From: Paracoccaceae bacterium
Lineage (GTDB): Bacteria; Pseudomonadota; Alphaproteobacteria; Rhodobacterales; Rhodobacteraceae
Assembly (NCBI GenBank): GCA_003561595.1
Contig: PWWF01000232.1
Location: forward strand, 1-20,845
Reading direction: 5' to 3'
DNA length: 20,845 nucleotides
In this document: positions 8,556 through 15,620 of the stretch, piece by piece
Position numbering within the stretch: position 1 is the stretch's first letter
How the letters are laid out: every line of letters begins with the position of its first letter
Program-made: the position numbers and the translations under genes
Notes under the pieces: generated by a model
Database searches by the model: none
What the model saw: only the letters and a program-made list of their open reading frames with translations
What the model was told of the DNA's origin: nothing

Positions 8556-8584
8556 ATATGAAATCAATATTACATTTCAGTCAA
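8556..8584 (-). promoter_or_regulatory. Candidate fds promoter with an operator dyad between -35 and -10
   Basis: On the minus strand TTGACT (8584-8579) is followed after 17 bp by TCATAT (8561-8556), a plausible sigma-70-type promoter about 45 bp upstream of fdsG. The arms TGAAAT (8559-8564) and ATTTCA (8574-8579) form a 21-bp inverted repeat with a 9-bp centre that fills the spacer, the placing expected for a repressor operator or a LysR/GntR-type site. The stretch is distinctly AT-rich. The promoter elements are degenerate and the regulator is unknown. Confidence 0.45.
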
Positions 8585-8687
8585 ACGATAGTCCACGCCT
8601 ATCAAAACAGCGCGCCCTCTGCCCTAGCCAAACCAGCGCAAGCGCGGTATCTGTTGGCGGATTGCGCCATTGCACAGAGGGTTCGAG

Positions 8688-10379
8688 TTGGACGCCGCAT
8701 CTGCCTCCATATTCTACGAAATCGCGCTGCTTGTGCTGCTGGCCGCCGGGGTCGGGTTTCTGGGCCTGTTGCTGCGCCAGCCGCTGGTGGTGGCCTTTAT
8801 CGCCGTGGGCGTGCTGGCGGGGCCGGATGCGCTGGGGCTGGTCTCATCCGTCGAGTTCATCGAAACGCTGAGCCAGATTTCGATTGCTGTGCTCCTGTTT
8901 CTTGTGGGCCTGAAACTGGATGTGTCGCTGGTGCGCAATCTGGGCAAGGTCGCGGTTGCGACCGGGCTGGGGCAGGTCATGTTCACGGCATTGTTCGGCT
9001 TCATGGTCTGCCTTGCGCTTGGGATCGACTGGCTGACCTCGATCTACATTGCTGTCGCGCTGACCTTTTCCTCGACCATCATCATCGTCAAGCTGCTGTC
9101 GGATAAACAGGAAATCGGCGCGCTGCATGGCAAGATCGCGCTGGGCTTTCTGATCGTGCAGGACATTTTCGTCGTGCTTGCCATGGTCACGCTCTCGGCC
9201 ATCGGGGTGGGCCTGGGCGAAGATACAGGCGGCGCGTGGGAGGTGATTCAGGTCTTCCTCGGCGGCGCGGTGATGGTGGGCGCCGTGGTCCTGTTCATCC
9301 GCTATGTCGCCGACCCGCTGCTGTCGCGCGTCGCACGTTCGCCCGAGTTGATGGTGATCTTTGCGGTGGGTTGGGCGGCTTCGCTGGCCGCGCTGGGCGA
9401 TTTTCTGGGCTTCGGCAAGGAACTGGGCGGGTTGCTGGCGGGTGTTTCGCTGGCCTCGACCGAGTTTCGCGAGGCGATCAGTTCGCGTTTGGCCTCGCTG
9501 CGCGACTTCCTGCTTCTGTTCTTCTTCATCAATCTGGGCGCGGCGCTGCAGCTTTCCACGCTGGGCGATCAGATCGGCCCGGCCATCGTGCTGTCGCTTT
9601 TCGTGCTGATCGGCAACCCGCTGATCGTGCTCGCGATCATGGGCTTCATGGGCTATCGCAAGCGCACCGGGTTCCTCGCCGGGCTGACCGTGGCGCAGAT
9701 CTCGGAATTCTCGCTGATCTTCATGGCCATGGGCATCACCATCGGTCATGTCGGCGATGCGGCGATGGGGCTGGTGACGCTGGTGGGCCTCGTGACCATT
9801 GCGCTGTCGGTCTACATGATCACATGGTCCCACAAGCTTTATGAAATCTGCGAACCGTGGCTGGGCCTGTTCGAGCGCCGCCGCCCCCATCGCGAGGCCG
9901 AGGATACCGAGGGCGAAACCGAAGTGCGCGGGCATGATTTCGTGATCTTCGGGCTGGGCCGCTATGGCTGCCGGATCGGGGCGCGCCTGCATGAACAGGG
10001 GTACCGCGTGCTGGGCATCGATTTCGACCCAGAGGCGCTGGCCAACTGGCGGCGCATGGGGCTGAATGCCAGCTACGGTGATGCCACTGACCCTGAATTC
10101 GTGGCCCATATGGACCTGAGCACGGTGCAGGCGGTCGTCTCTGCCGTCCCGCGCGACCGCGGCGCCCTGACCGAGGCTGACCCCCAGCACGCGCTGCTGC
10201 ACGGGCTGCGCTCTGCCAATTACAAGGGCCGCGTATTCCTGTCGGTGCAAAAGGCAGAAGAGATCGACAATCTGCGCGATCAGGGTGCGAGCGTCGTGCT
10301 GACCCCGTTTGACGATGCTGCCGATTACGCCGTGCGCCAACTGGTCACGCAGGACGAAAAGCAACCGCAGCAAGCCTGA
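8688..10379 (+). CDS. CPA2-family cation:proton antiporter (KefB-like) with RCK/TrkA-N domain
   Basis: A 563-residue inner-membrane protein of the monovalent cation:proton antiporter-2 family. It has about 12 hydrophobic segments (residues 8-380) with family motifs: ISIAVLLFLVGLKLD, LTFSSTIIIVKLL, the paired Q158-D159 in LIVQDIF, GFGKELGGLLAG and LLLFFFINLG. A cytosolic RCK domain follows, with the nucleotide-binding loop GLGRYG (422-427) and an acidic residue at the end of the second strand (GIDFD). Exchange of K+ or Na+ for H+ is probable; the ion cannot be told from the sequence. I prefer the TTG at 8688, because AGAGGG lies 6 nt upstream; a TTG at 8670 is also in frame. It is divergent from the fds operon. 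No Kef ancillary subunit is adjacent. Confidence 0.88.
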   Translation: MDAASASIFYEIALLVLLAAGVGFLGLLLRQPLVVAFIAVGVLAGPDALGLVSSVEFIETLSQISIAVLLFLVGLKLDVSLVRNLGKVAVATGLGQVMFTALFGFMVCLALGIDWLTSIYIAVALTFSSTIIIVKLLSDKQEIGALHGKIALGFLIVQDIFVVLAMVTLSAIGVGLGEDTGGAWEVIQVFLGGAVMVGAVVLFIRYVADPLLSRVARSPELMVIFAVGWAASLAALGDFLGFGKELGGLLAGVSLASTEFREAISSRLASLRDFLLLFFFINLGAALQLSTLGDQIGPAIVLSLFVLIGNPLIVLAIMGFMGYRKRTGFLAGLTVAQISEFSLIFMAMGITIGHVGDAAMGLVTLVGLVTIALSVYMITWSHKLYEICEPWLGLFERRRPHREAEDTEGETEVRGHDFVIFGLGRYGCRIGARLHEQGYRVLGIDFDPEALANWRRMGLNASYGDATDPEFVAHMDLSTVQAVVSAVPRDRGALTEADPQHALLHGLRSANYKGRVFLSVQKAEEIDNLRDQGASVVLTPFDDAADYAVRQLVTQDEKQPQQA

Positions 10380-10482
10380 GCACGGACGCCGCGCGCGGGA
10401 ATTTGGTCTTGTCTGCAGGCGCATGGGCGGCATAACTGGGCGACACGCACCGTCACCGGGGCTGAGCGGGGGACCGGATCGA

Positions 10483-11844
10483 ATGATCGAACAACGCAAG
10501 CGCATCTGGGGATGGTGGATGTTCGACTGGGCGAACCAGCCCTATAACACCCTGCTGCTGACCTTTATCTTCGCGCCCTATTTCACATCCTATGTCGCGT
10601 CCGACCCGGTCAGCGGACAGGCGATGTGGGGCTGGATGCTGGCAATCTCTGGCCTGCTGACGGCGGCGTTCGCGCCCATCCTCGGGTCCATAGCGGATAA
10701 TGCCGGGCACAAGCGCAAATGGATCCTTCTGTGGTCGGCTCTCTATGTCATCGGCTCCGCCGGATTGTGGCTGGCGGTGCCAGAGGCCGATCAGGACCGT
10801 GTCCTGCTGATCCTGATCTTCTTTGCCATCGGCATGCTGGGGCTGGAATACGGGTCGGTCTTTACCAATGCGATCCTGCCCTCGCTGGGCAAGCGGGATG
10901 AATGGGGGCGGATATCGGGCACCGGCTGGGCCATGGGCTATATCGGCGGGTTGCTTTCGCTTGCGATCATGCTGCTGGTGCTGGCCGAGAATGATGACGG
11001 GGTCACGCTGCTGGGCAACCCGCCGCCCTTTGGCCTGGATACCGACGCGCGCGAGGGCACGCGCGCGGTCGGCCCCTTCTCGGCGCTGTGGTATGTGATC
11101 TTCGTGATCCCCTTTTTCCTCTGGGTCAAGGAACCGCCCACCCCCCACAAACGCCCCGGCGCCATCCGCAAGGGGCTGACCGACCTGCTGGCCAGCCTGC
11201 GCGCCCTGCCAAAACGGCGCAGCCTGTTTGCGTTCCTGGGCGGCTCGCTGTTCTATCGCGACGGGCTGAATGGAATCTACGCCTTCGGGGGGATTTATGC
11301 GGCCGGGGTGCTGGGCTGGTCGATCATCGAAATCGGGGTATTCGGCATTCTGGCTGCTGCCATCGGGGCGGTTGCCTGCTGGATCGGGGGCAAGTTTGAC
11401 GCGCGTTTCGGCCCCAAGCCAGTGATCGTCGCCTGTATCCTGCTGCTGATCCTTGTCTGCATCCTGATCATCAGCATGGACCGCACGATGGTGCTGTTCA
11501 TGCCGGTTGCGCCGGGGTCCAACCTGCCGGATGTGACATTCTACCTGTGCGGCGCGCTGATCGGTGTGGGCGGCGGGGTGCTGCAGGCGTCCTCGCGCAC
11601 GATGATGGTGCGCCAGTCCAACCCCGAACGCATGACCGAAGGGTTCGGGCTATATGCGCTTTCGGGCAAGGTGCTGTCCTTCGCGGCGCCGGGGCTGATT
11701 GCGCTGGCGACCACGGCCACCGGCAGCCAGCGGCTGGGCGTTACGCCGCTGATTTTGCTTTTCGCGCTGGGGCTGGTGCTGCTACTCTGGGTCAGACCCG
11801 AAGGCGAGCCCGATTTCACATGCGAACGCCCCTCTGCGCCCTGA
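10483..11844 (+). CDS. UMF1-family MFS transporter (Atg22-like)
   Basis: A 453-residue polytopic membrane protein of the major facilitator superfamily, UMF1 branch, recognised by its start (WGWWMFDWANQPYNTLLLTF) and the GSIADNAGHKRKW loop between segments 2 and 3. About 12 membrane segments are visible in two halves. Bacterial members have no well-established substrate; the eukaryotic relative Atg22 exports amino acids from the vacuole. The ATG at 10483 follows a GGGGGA ribosome binding site. An upstream in-frame ATG would start inside the antiporter gene. The 3' end overlaps the start of the murein endopeptidase gene by 25 nt, indicating one transcript and possibly a link to cell-wall turnover, which is inference. 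Confidence 0.88.
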   Translation: MIEQRKRIWGWWMFDWANQPYNTLLLTFIFAPYFTSYVASDPVSGQAMWGWMLAISGLLTAAFAPILGSIADNAGHKRKWILLWSALYVIGSAGLWLAVPEADQDRVLLILIFFAIGMLGLEYGSVFTNAILPSLGKRDEWGRISGTGWAMGYIGGLLSLAIMLLVLAENDDGVTLLGNPPPFGLDTDAREGTRAVGPFSALWYVIFVIPFFLWVKEPPTPHKRPGAIRKGLTDLLASLRALPKRRSLFAFLGGSLFYRDGLNGIYAFGGIYAAGVLGWSIIEIGVFGILAAAIGAVACWIGGKFDARFGPKPVIVACILLLILVCILIISMDRTMVLFMPVAPGSNLPDVTFYLCGALIGVGGGVLQASSRTMMVRQSNPERMTEGFGLYALSGKVLSFAAPGLIALATTATGSQRLGVTPLILLFALGLVLLLWVRPEGEPDFTCERPSAP

Positions 11845-12704
11845 TCCTGATGCTGATGGCCGCGCCGGTGCAGGCGCAGTCGCTGGCCAACCAGTTATTC
11901 GGCGGGCATGACATGCCGTCGCTGCAACCGCCCGAAGCGATCGGCAGCTACGCCAATGGCTGCGCGGCGGGGCTTGTGCGCCTGCCGGAATCGGGGCCGA
12001 CATGGCAGGCGATGCGGCTGTCACGCAACCGCAACTGGGGCCACCCCGAGGCGATTTCCTATGTGCAGGACCTGTCGCGCATTGCCACGCAGATCGGGTG
12101 GCGCGGCCTCTATATCGGCGATATCAGCCAGCCGCGCGGGGGGCCCATGACCTCTGGCCATGCCAGCCATCAGATCGGGCTTGATATCGATATCTGGATG
12201 CTCCCGCCCGAACGGCTGAACCTGTCGCGCAGCGAGCGCGAGAACCTCAGCTCGATCTCGGTGCGCACCCAAGATCAGCGCCGCGTCAATTCCAACTGGA
12301 CGCCGCGACATCATGAATTGCTGAAACAGGCCGCGCTGGACCCGCGCGTGGACCGCATATTCGTGGCTGCCGCCGTCAAACTGGAAATGTGCCGCACCGC
12401 CACCGCTGCCGATACGCCATGGCTGCAACGCATTCGCCCGGCGGTCGGGCATAACTATCACTTCCACGTTCGGCTGCGCTGCCCGTCCGGCAGCAGCAAC
12501 TGCGTCACCCAGACCCCGACCGTGGCAGAGCTGTCCAATGGCGGCAATGGCTGTGACGAGACGCTGGACTGGTGGGTGACCGATTTCCTGAACCCGCCCC
12601 GGCGCGAACGCACCGAGGAACCCGCGCCCCGCCGCCGCCATCCGCGCGAATTCACGATGGCGGATTTACCGGCACAATGTCAGCAGGTTCTGGCCGCCCG
12701 CTAG
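11820..12704 (+). CDS. mepA: Penicillin-insensitive murein endopeptidase MepA
   Basis: MepA is a periplasmic zinc peptidase (family M74, LAS fold) that cuts D-alanyl-meso-diaminopimelyl crosslinks in peptidoglycan without being inhibited by penicillin. The 294-residue product starts with a signal peptide (MRTPLCALILMLMAAPVQA, cleavage before QS). Zinc ligands by comparison with E. coli H113, D120 and H211 are H117, D124 and H216, within GHASHQIGLDIDIW (113-126) and HNYHFHV (211-217); the further conserved histidines H211 and H214 are there too. The C-terminal 40 residues are Arg/Pro-rich, slightly longer than in E. coli. Cysteine pairs fit a periplasmic protein. It starts within the last 25 nt of the MFS gene in another frame. 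Confidence 0.93.
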   Translation: MRTPLCALILMLMAAPVQAQSLANQLFGGHDMPSLQPPEAIGSYANGCAAGLVRLPESGPTWQAMRLSRNRNWGHPEAISYVQDLSRIATQIGWRGLYIGDISQPRGGPMTSGHASHQIGLDIDIWMLPPERLNLSRSERENLSSISVRTQDQRRVNSNWTPRHHELLKQAALDPRVDRIFVAAAVKLEMCRTATAADTPWLQRIRPAVGHNYHFHVRLRCPSGSSNCVTQTPTVAELSNGGNGCDETLDWWVTDFLNPPRRERTEEPAPRRRHPREFTMADLPAQCQQVLAAR

Positions 12705-12750
12705 GCCAATGCGCGGAATCACTTGAGAAACAGACAGACCTGCCGCACGA

Positions 12751-12782
12751 TGCCTGCCACCCGCCTGTCACCAAGGCAGGCA
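12751..12782 (+). terminator. Hairpin between mepA and the 5'-nucleotidase gene
   Basis: TGCCTGCC (12751-12758) and GGCAGGCA (12775-12782) form a perfect 8-bp stem with a 16-nt loop, 46 nt after the mepA stop and 50 nt before the next start. There is no T run after it, so it could be a Rho-assisted end of the MFS-mepA transcript or a leader structure of the nucleotidase mRNA. The rest of the 128-bp gap shows nothing clear. Confidence 0.35.
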
Positions 12783-12832
12783 ATAACAACAGGCGCAAGC
12801 TGCCACCACTGTCGCACGGGGAGACGGATATC

Positions 12833-14494
12833 ATGACAAAGCGCGATCTGCACAAGACCACGGCCCTCAGCCGCCGGGGGTTCCTGACACTGGCCGGGGC
12901 CACGCTGGCCGTGACCGGCGCAGGCAAGTTCACCATGACCACGGCGCAGGCGGGGACCGGGTTCAAGCTGACCGTGCTGCATATCAATGACATGCATTCG
13001 CGCGTGGACGAGATCAGCCGCTTCAACAGCAATTGCTCCCCCTCTGACGCCGAGGAAGGCAATTGCTACGGCGGCGCGGCCCGGTTGGCGACCGCGATCC
13101 GCTCACGCCGCGAGGCGCTGGACGGGGCCGACATGCCGCATATCACGCTGGATGCGGGCGATCAGTCGCAGGGCACGCTGTATTACACCACCTATGGCGG
13201 CCAGGCCGAAGTGCAGATGATGAATGCCATCGGCTTTGACGCGATGACGCTGGGCAATCACGAATTCAATCGCGGCCCGGACAGCCTGGCCGAAATGCTG
13301 GCACTGGCGGAATTTCCCATCGTCTCAGGCAATATTCAGGTGGCCGAAGGGACCCCGCTGGACGGGCTGATCGGCGATCATCTGATCATCGAGCGCGATG
13401 GCGAACAGATCGGTGTTCTGGGCGTGACCACGCCGGATACGGTGTTCCTGTCCTCGCCCGGCGATGATGTGAGCTTTCAGGACGAGATCGAACATCTGCA
13501 GGAAGCTGTCGCGCGGCTCAAGGCCGAGGGTGTCGACAAGATCCTTGTCCTCAGCCATGTGGGCTATGTGCGCGACCAGCAGATCGCGGCCGAAGTTGAC
13601 GGGATTTCCGCGATCATCGGCGGGCACAGCCATACGCTGATGTCCAACAGCATCGATGATGCGACCGCCTATGCTGGCCTGGTCGAAAGCCCCTCGGGGC
13701 GGGCCGTGCCGATCATGCAGGCCTTTGCCTTTTCGCGCTTCATGGGCGAGGTCGAGCTGGAATTCGGCGAGGACGGGGCGGTTGTCGCAGCCAGCGGCGA
13801 CACGATCCTGCTGGATGCGAGTTTCGAGCCCGCCGAGGATATCGAGGCGCTGATCGAGCCCCTGCGCGGCCCCATCGAGGAAATGACCCGCCAGCCCGTG
13901 GCAGAACTGGCCGCCGGGATAGATGGCAGCCGCGAAACCTGCCGCGCGCAGGAATGCGAGATGGGCAACACCGTGGCCGATGCCATGCTGGCAGAGGTCG
14001 CGGAACAGGATATCCGCATTGCATTGGCCAATGGCGGGGGCCTGCGCGCCTCGATGGGTGAGGGGACCGTGACGCTGGGCGATGTGCTGACAGTGCTGCC
14101 GTTCCAGAACACGCTTTATACGCTGGAGGTATCGGGCGCGACGCTCCTGGCCGCGCTGGAACATGGCGTGAACGGGGTCGAGGAAGGCGCCGGACGGTTC
14201 CCGCAGGTGGGCGGCATCCGGTTCCGGCTGGATCTGTCGGTAGACCCCGATGCCGGGCGCGTGTCCGAGGTCGAGGTCATGGGCGCGGATGGCTGGGAGA
14301 CCCTGGACATGGGCGCGACCTATGGGCTGGTGACCAACGATTTCATGGCCGGGGGCGGTGACGGCTATGCAATGCTGCGCGACGAGGGCACGAACGGCTA
14401 TGACACGGCGATCGATCTGGCCGAGGTTCTGGCCCGGCACCTGTCCGCGAACGAGCCCTTTGCGCCAGAGATAGACGGGCGTATTCTGCAATAA
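12833..14494 (+). CDS. Tat-exported bifunctional-type 5'-nucleotidase / metallophosphatase (UshA family)
   Basis: A 553-residue periplasmic phosphatase of the UshA/5'-nucleotidase family, which releases phosphate from nucleotides for nucleoside and phosphate salvage. The N-terminus has a twin-arginine signal (LSRRGFLTLAGA, residues 12-23; predicted cleavage after AQA at about 40), fitting export of a folded metalloenzyme. The metal-binding residues of the calcineurin-like domain are D53 and H55 (NDMHSR), D110 (DAGD), N142-H143 (GNHEF), H242, and H265 and H267 (GGHSH). The C-terminal substrate domain starts near 355, with NGGGLRAS (400-407) and NDFMAGGGDGY (502-512). The ATG at 12833 follows GGGGAG at somewhat long spacing. 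The substrate could also be a 2',3'-cyclic nucleotide or UDP-sugar. A strong hairpin follows 11 nt after the stop. Confidence 0.92.
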   Translation: MTKRDLHKTTALSRRGFLTLAGATLAVTGAGKFTMTTAQAGTGFKLTVLHINDMHSRVDEISRFNSNCSPSDAEEGNCYGGAARLATAIRSRREALDGADMPHITLDAGDQSQGTLYYTTYGGQAEVQMMNAIGFDAMTLGNHEFNRGPDSLAEMLALAEFPIVSGNIQVAEGTPLDGLIGDHLIIERDGEQIGVLGVTTPDTVFLSSPGDDVSFQDEIEHLQEAVARLKAEGVDKILVLSHVGYVRDQQIAAEVDGISAIIGGHSHTLMSNSIDDATAYAGLVESPSGRAVPIMQAFAFSRFMGEVELEFGEDGAVVAASGDTILLDASFEPAEDIEALIEPLRGPIEEMTRQPVAELAAGIDGSRETCRAQECEMGNTVADAMLAEVAEQDIRIALANGGGLRASMGEGTVTLGDVLTVLPFQNTLYTLEVSGATLLAALEHGVNGVEEGAGRFPQVGGIRFRLDLSVDPDAGRVSEVEVMGADGWETLDMGATYGLVTNDFMAGGGDGYAMLRDEGTNGYDTAIDLAEVLARHLSANEPFAPEIDGRILQ

Positions 14495-14505
14495 AATACA
14501 AGGGG

Positions 14506-14530
14506 GCGCCCGACCCTGCGGGTCGGGCGC
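14506..14530 (+). terminator. Strong hairpin terminator after the 5'-nucleotidase gene
   Basis: GCGCCCGACCC (14506-14516), TGC loop, GGGTCGGGCGC (14520-14530): a perfect 11-bp GC stem starting 11 nt after the stop codon. There is no U run directly after it; the first T-rich stretch is 40 nt on, in repeat copy 2. It is either a terminator of the non-U-tract type or a 3'-end protecting structure. Confidence 0.7.
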
Positions 14531-14574
14531 GTCGCATCATGGCAGCGCCGCGCAGGTGACGCGAGGCCGGTTTT

Positions 14575-14595
14575 GAGTATTTTTGGCAAGATGAA
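14575..14595 (+). repeat. Intergenic repeat copy 2 (core GAGTATTTTTGGCAAGATGA)
   Basis: Plus-strand copy, identical over 21 bp to copies 1 and 3, and over 25 bp to copy 1 (both continue GCAG). It lies 44 nt after the hairpin of the 5'-nucleotidase gene and in the sense of that gene, like the other copies. The remainder of the gap up to the yhhQ start (14600-14735) has only weak hairpins and no clear promoter. Confidence 0.85.
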
Positions 14596-14735
14596 GCAGC
14601 AGCAGGTCCCTTGATTCAGCGCTGTGCCGGGTGCGGGGGTGTTTTGCGTTGCTTTCCGGCGGTGGGCGCGCTAGGTGCCGCTTGCCCAAGTTGGGGCACA
14701 AGTCTCCGCAACCTTGTCAAAACGGAACAGATATC

Positions 14736-15371
14736 ATGACCCGCACCTATCTGCCCGGCATTCTTGCCATGGCGGCGATCGTCGTCGCATCCAATATCCT
14801 TGTTCAATTCCTGTTCGGAAACTGGCTGACCTGGGGGGCATTCACCTATCCCCTCGCCTTTCTGGTCAATGACATCATGAACCGCGTCTATGGCCCGCAG
14901 GCTGCACGGCGCGTTGTCTGGGTGGGCTTTGGCGTGGGCGTTGCCTGTTCGCTGATCGGCACACAGATCATGGGCGAATTCGGCCCGCTGGTCACACTGC
15001 GCATCGCGCTCGGCTCGGGCATCGCGTTTCTGACCGCGCAACTGGTCGATGTGGCAATCTTCGACCGCCTGCGCGAAGACAAACATGGCGGCGCGTGGTG
15101 GCGCGCGCCTCTGGCCTCGACCCTGGTGGGCTCCACCCTCGACACTGCCCTTTTTTTCAGCATCGCGTTTTCGGCCACGCTGGCCTTTATCGAACCTGCA
15201 AATGACGTGTCCTGGGCGGGCGAAATCCTGCCATTGCTGGGGTTTGGGCCGGAAGTGCCGCTTTGGGTCAGCCTTGCTGTGGCGGATTGGGGTGTGAAGC
15301 TGTCGCTCGCGTTGCTGGCACTGGTGCCTTTCCGTGTCATCGTCACCCGCCTGACGCAACCTGTTGCATGA
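14736..15371 (+). CDS. yhhQ: Queuosine precursor transporter YhhQ (VUT/DUF165 family)
   Basis: A 211-residue inner-membrane protein of the vitamin-uptake-like DUF165 family; E. coli YhhQ (221 residues) imports the queuosine precursors preQ0 and preQ1. Recognisable features are the FTYPLAFLVNDIMNRVYGP segment (residues 31-49), the RIALGSGIAFLTAQLVDVAIFD stretch near 90-110 and about six hydrophobic segments. I start at the ATG at 14736, which gives the family length. The ribosome binding site (CGGAAC, 12 nt upstream) is weak. A preQ1 riboswitch would be possible upstream, but no recognisable preQ1-I or II pattern is seen. A TTGACA promoter box begins 6 nt after the stop and appears to serve the next unit. 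Confidence 0.88.
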   Translation: MTRTYLPGILAMAAIVVASNILVQFLFGNWLTWGAFTYPLAFLVNDIMNRVYGPQAARRVVWVGFGVGVACSLIGTQIMGEFGPLVTLRIALGSGIAFLTAQLVDVAIFDRLREDKHGGAWWRAPLASTLVGSTLDTALFFSIAFSATLAFIEPANDVSWAGEILPLLGFGPEVPLWVSLAVADWGVKLSLALLALVPFRVIVTRLTQPVA

Positions 15372-15377
15372 TTTCTT

Positions 15378-15405
15378 TTGACAATCGCAAAATCTGTGCC
15401 ACCAT
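15378..15405 (+). promoter_or_regulatory. Candidate promoter of the arfB leader RNA
   Basis: A consensus TTGACA (15378-15383) is followed after 16 bp by CACCAT (15400-15405), which keeps the two most important -10 positions (A2 and T6). Transcription would start near 15412. The -10 is degenerate, as is common in Rhodobacterales, whereas the -35 is perfect. Confidence 0.5.
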
Positions 15406-15441
15406 CCGCTTATCAGCAACGTAATGAAAGGAGGTGGTCCA

Positions 15442-15498
15442 GTGTCTAGAGTGATGTTGGAGAGAGGTGCGAAGACAGTCGGAGGAGCCACGACCTGA
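15442..15498 (+). CDS. Putative 18-residue leader peptide upstream of arfB
   Basis: The frame GTG(15442)...TGA(15496-15498) encodes MSRVMLERGAKTVGGATT. It is preceded at 6-nt spacing by AAAGGAGGT, a full match to the anti-Shine-Dalgarno. The match extends over about 17 nt of the 16S rRNA 3' end through the bases up to the start codon. An in-frame ATG at 15424 would give 24 residues but would put the ribosome binding site inside the frame, so GTG is preferred. Two of 18 codons are AGA, with TCT, TTG and GGA, all rarely used by the neighbouring GC-rich genes. No signal or membrane segment is present. Its likely role is regulatory translation of the leader RNA; a functional micropeptide is possible. 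Confidence 0.5.
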   Translation: MSRVMLERGAKTVGGATT

Positions 15499-15572
15499 CG
15501 GCAGCCCTAATGGGGACACTCTTCTGATTGAGCCAAGGCTCTAACTTGGACTCATCTCCGTAAGCTCGTTTG

Positions 15573-15600
15573 GGGCCGCCAGCTATCCGGCGGCCCTTTC
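15573..15600 (+). terminator. Intrinsic terminator 20 bp upstream of arfB
   Basis: GGGCCGCC (15573-15580), an 8-nt loop, GGCGGCCC (15589-15596), then TTTC: a perfect 8-bp GC stem with a short T run. The arfB start at 15621 is so near that arfB transcripts from upstream must read through this structure, which is the layout of an attenuator. Confidence 0.75.
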
Positions 15601-15620
15601 GATTCCGGGACGCATGGCAC

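Larger units (their letters stand above)
15412..15600 (+). ncRNA. Structured leader RNA / candidate transcription attenuator upstream of arfB
   Basis: A roughly 190-nt unit bounded by a TTGACA-type promoter and an intrinsic terminator. It contains an 18-codon frame with an exceptionally long ribosome binding site, and a hairpin in which GAG-CCAAG (15530-15537) pairs with CTTGG-A-CTC (15545-15553) around one bulged A. The segment GGCAGCCCTAA (15500-15510), starting 1 nt after the small frame's stop, can pair with TTGGGGCCGCC (15570-15580), the left arm of the terminator, with 10 of 11 pairs (one A-C mismatch, one G-U). This offers a choice between terminator and antiterminator. It could instead be a free-standing small RNA or small mRNA. 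I do not recognise it as a named RNA family. Confidence 0.5.

Noticed and set aside
8844..10505. Minus-strand open frame of 553 codons antisense to the antiporter
   Set aside because: Its composition is His/Gln/Arg-rich low-complexity, it runs through the antiporter gene and the intergenic region, and it shows no domain. It is an antisense shadow.
12826..14740. Shared GATATCATGAC start context of the 5'-nucleotidase and yhhQ genes
   Set aside because: The near match is about 11 bp around the start codon only, differs upstream and downstream, and could arise by chance; no common regulation is supported.
15426..15442. Fragment of a 16S rRNA 3' end on the minus strand
   Set aside because: The minus strand reads CTGGACCACCTCCTTTC, nearly the 16S tail, but the match stops at both ends (no CGG before CTGG and nothing of helix 45 further up). 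It is better explained as a very long ribosome binding site on the plus strand.
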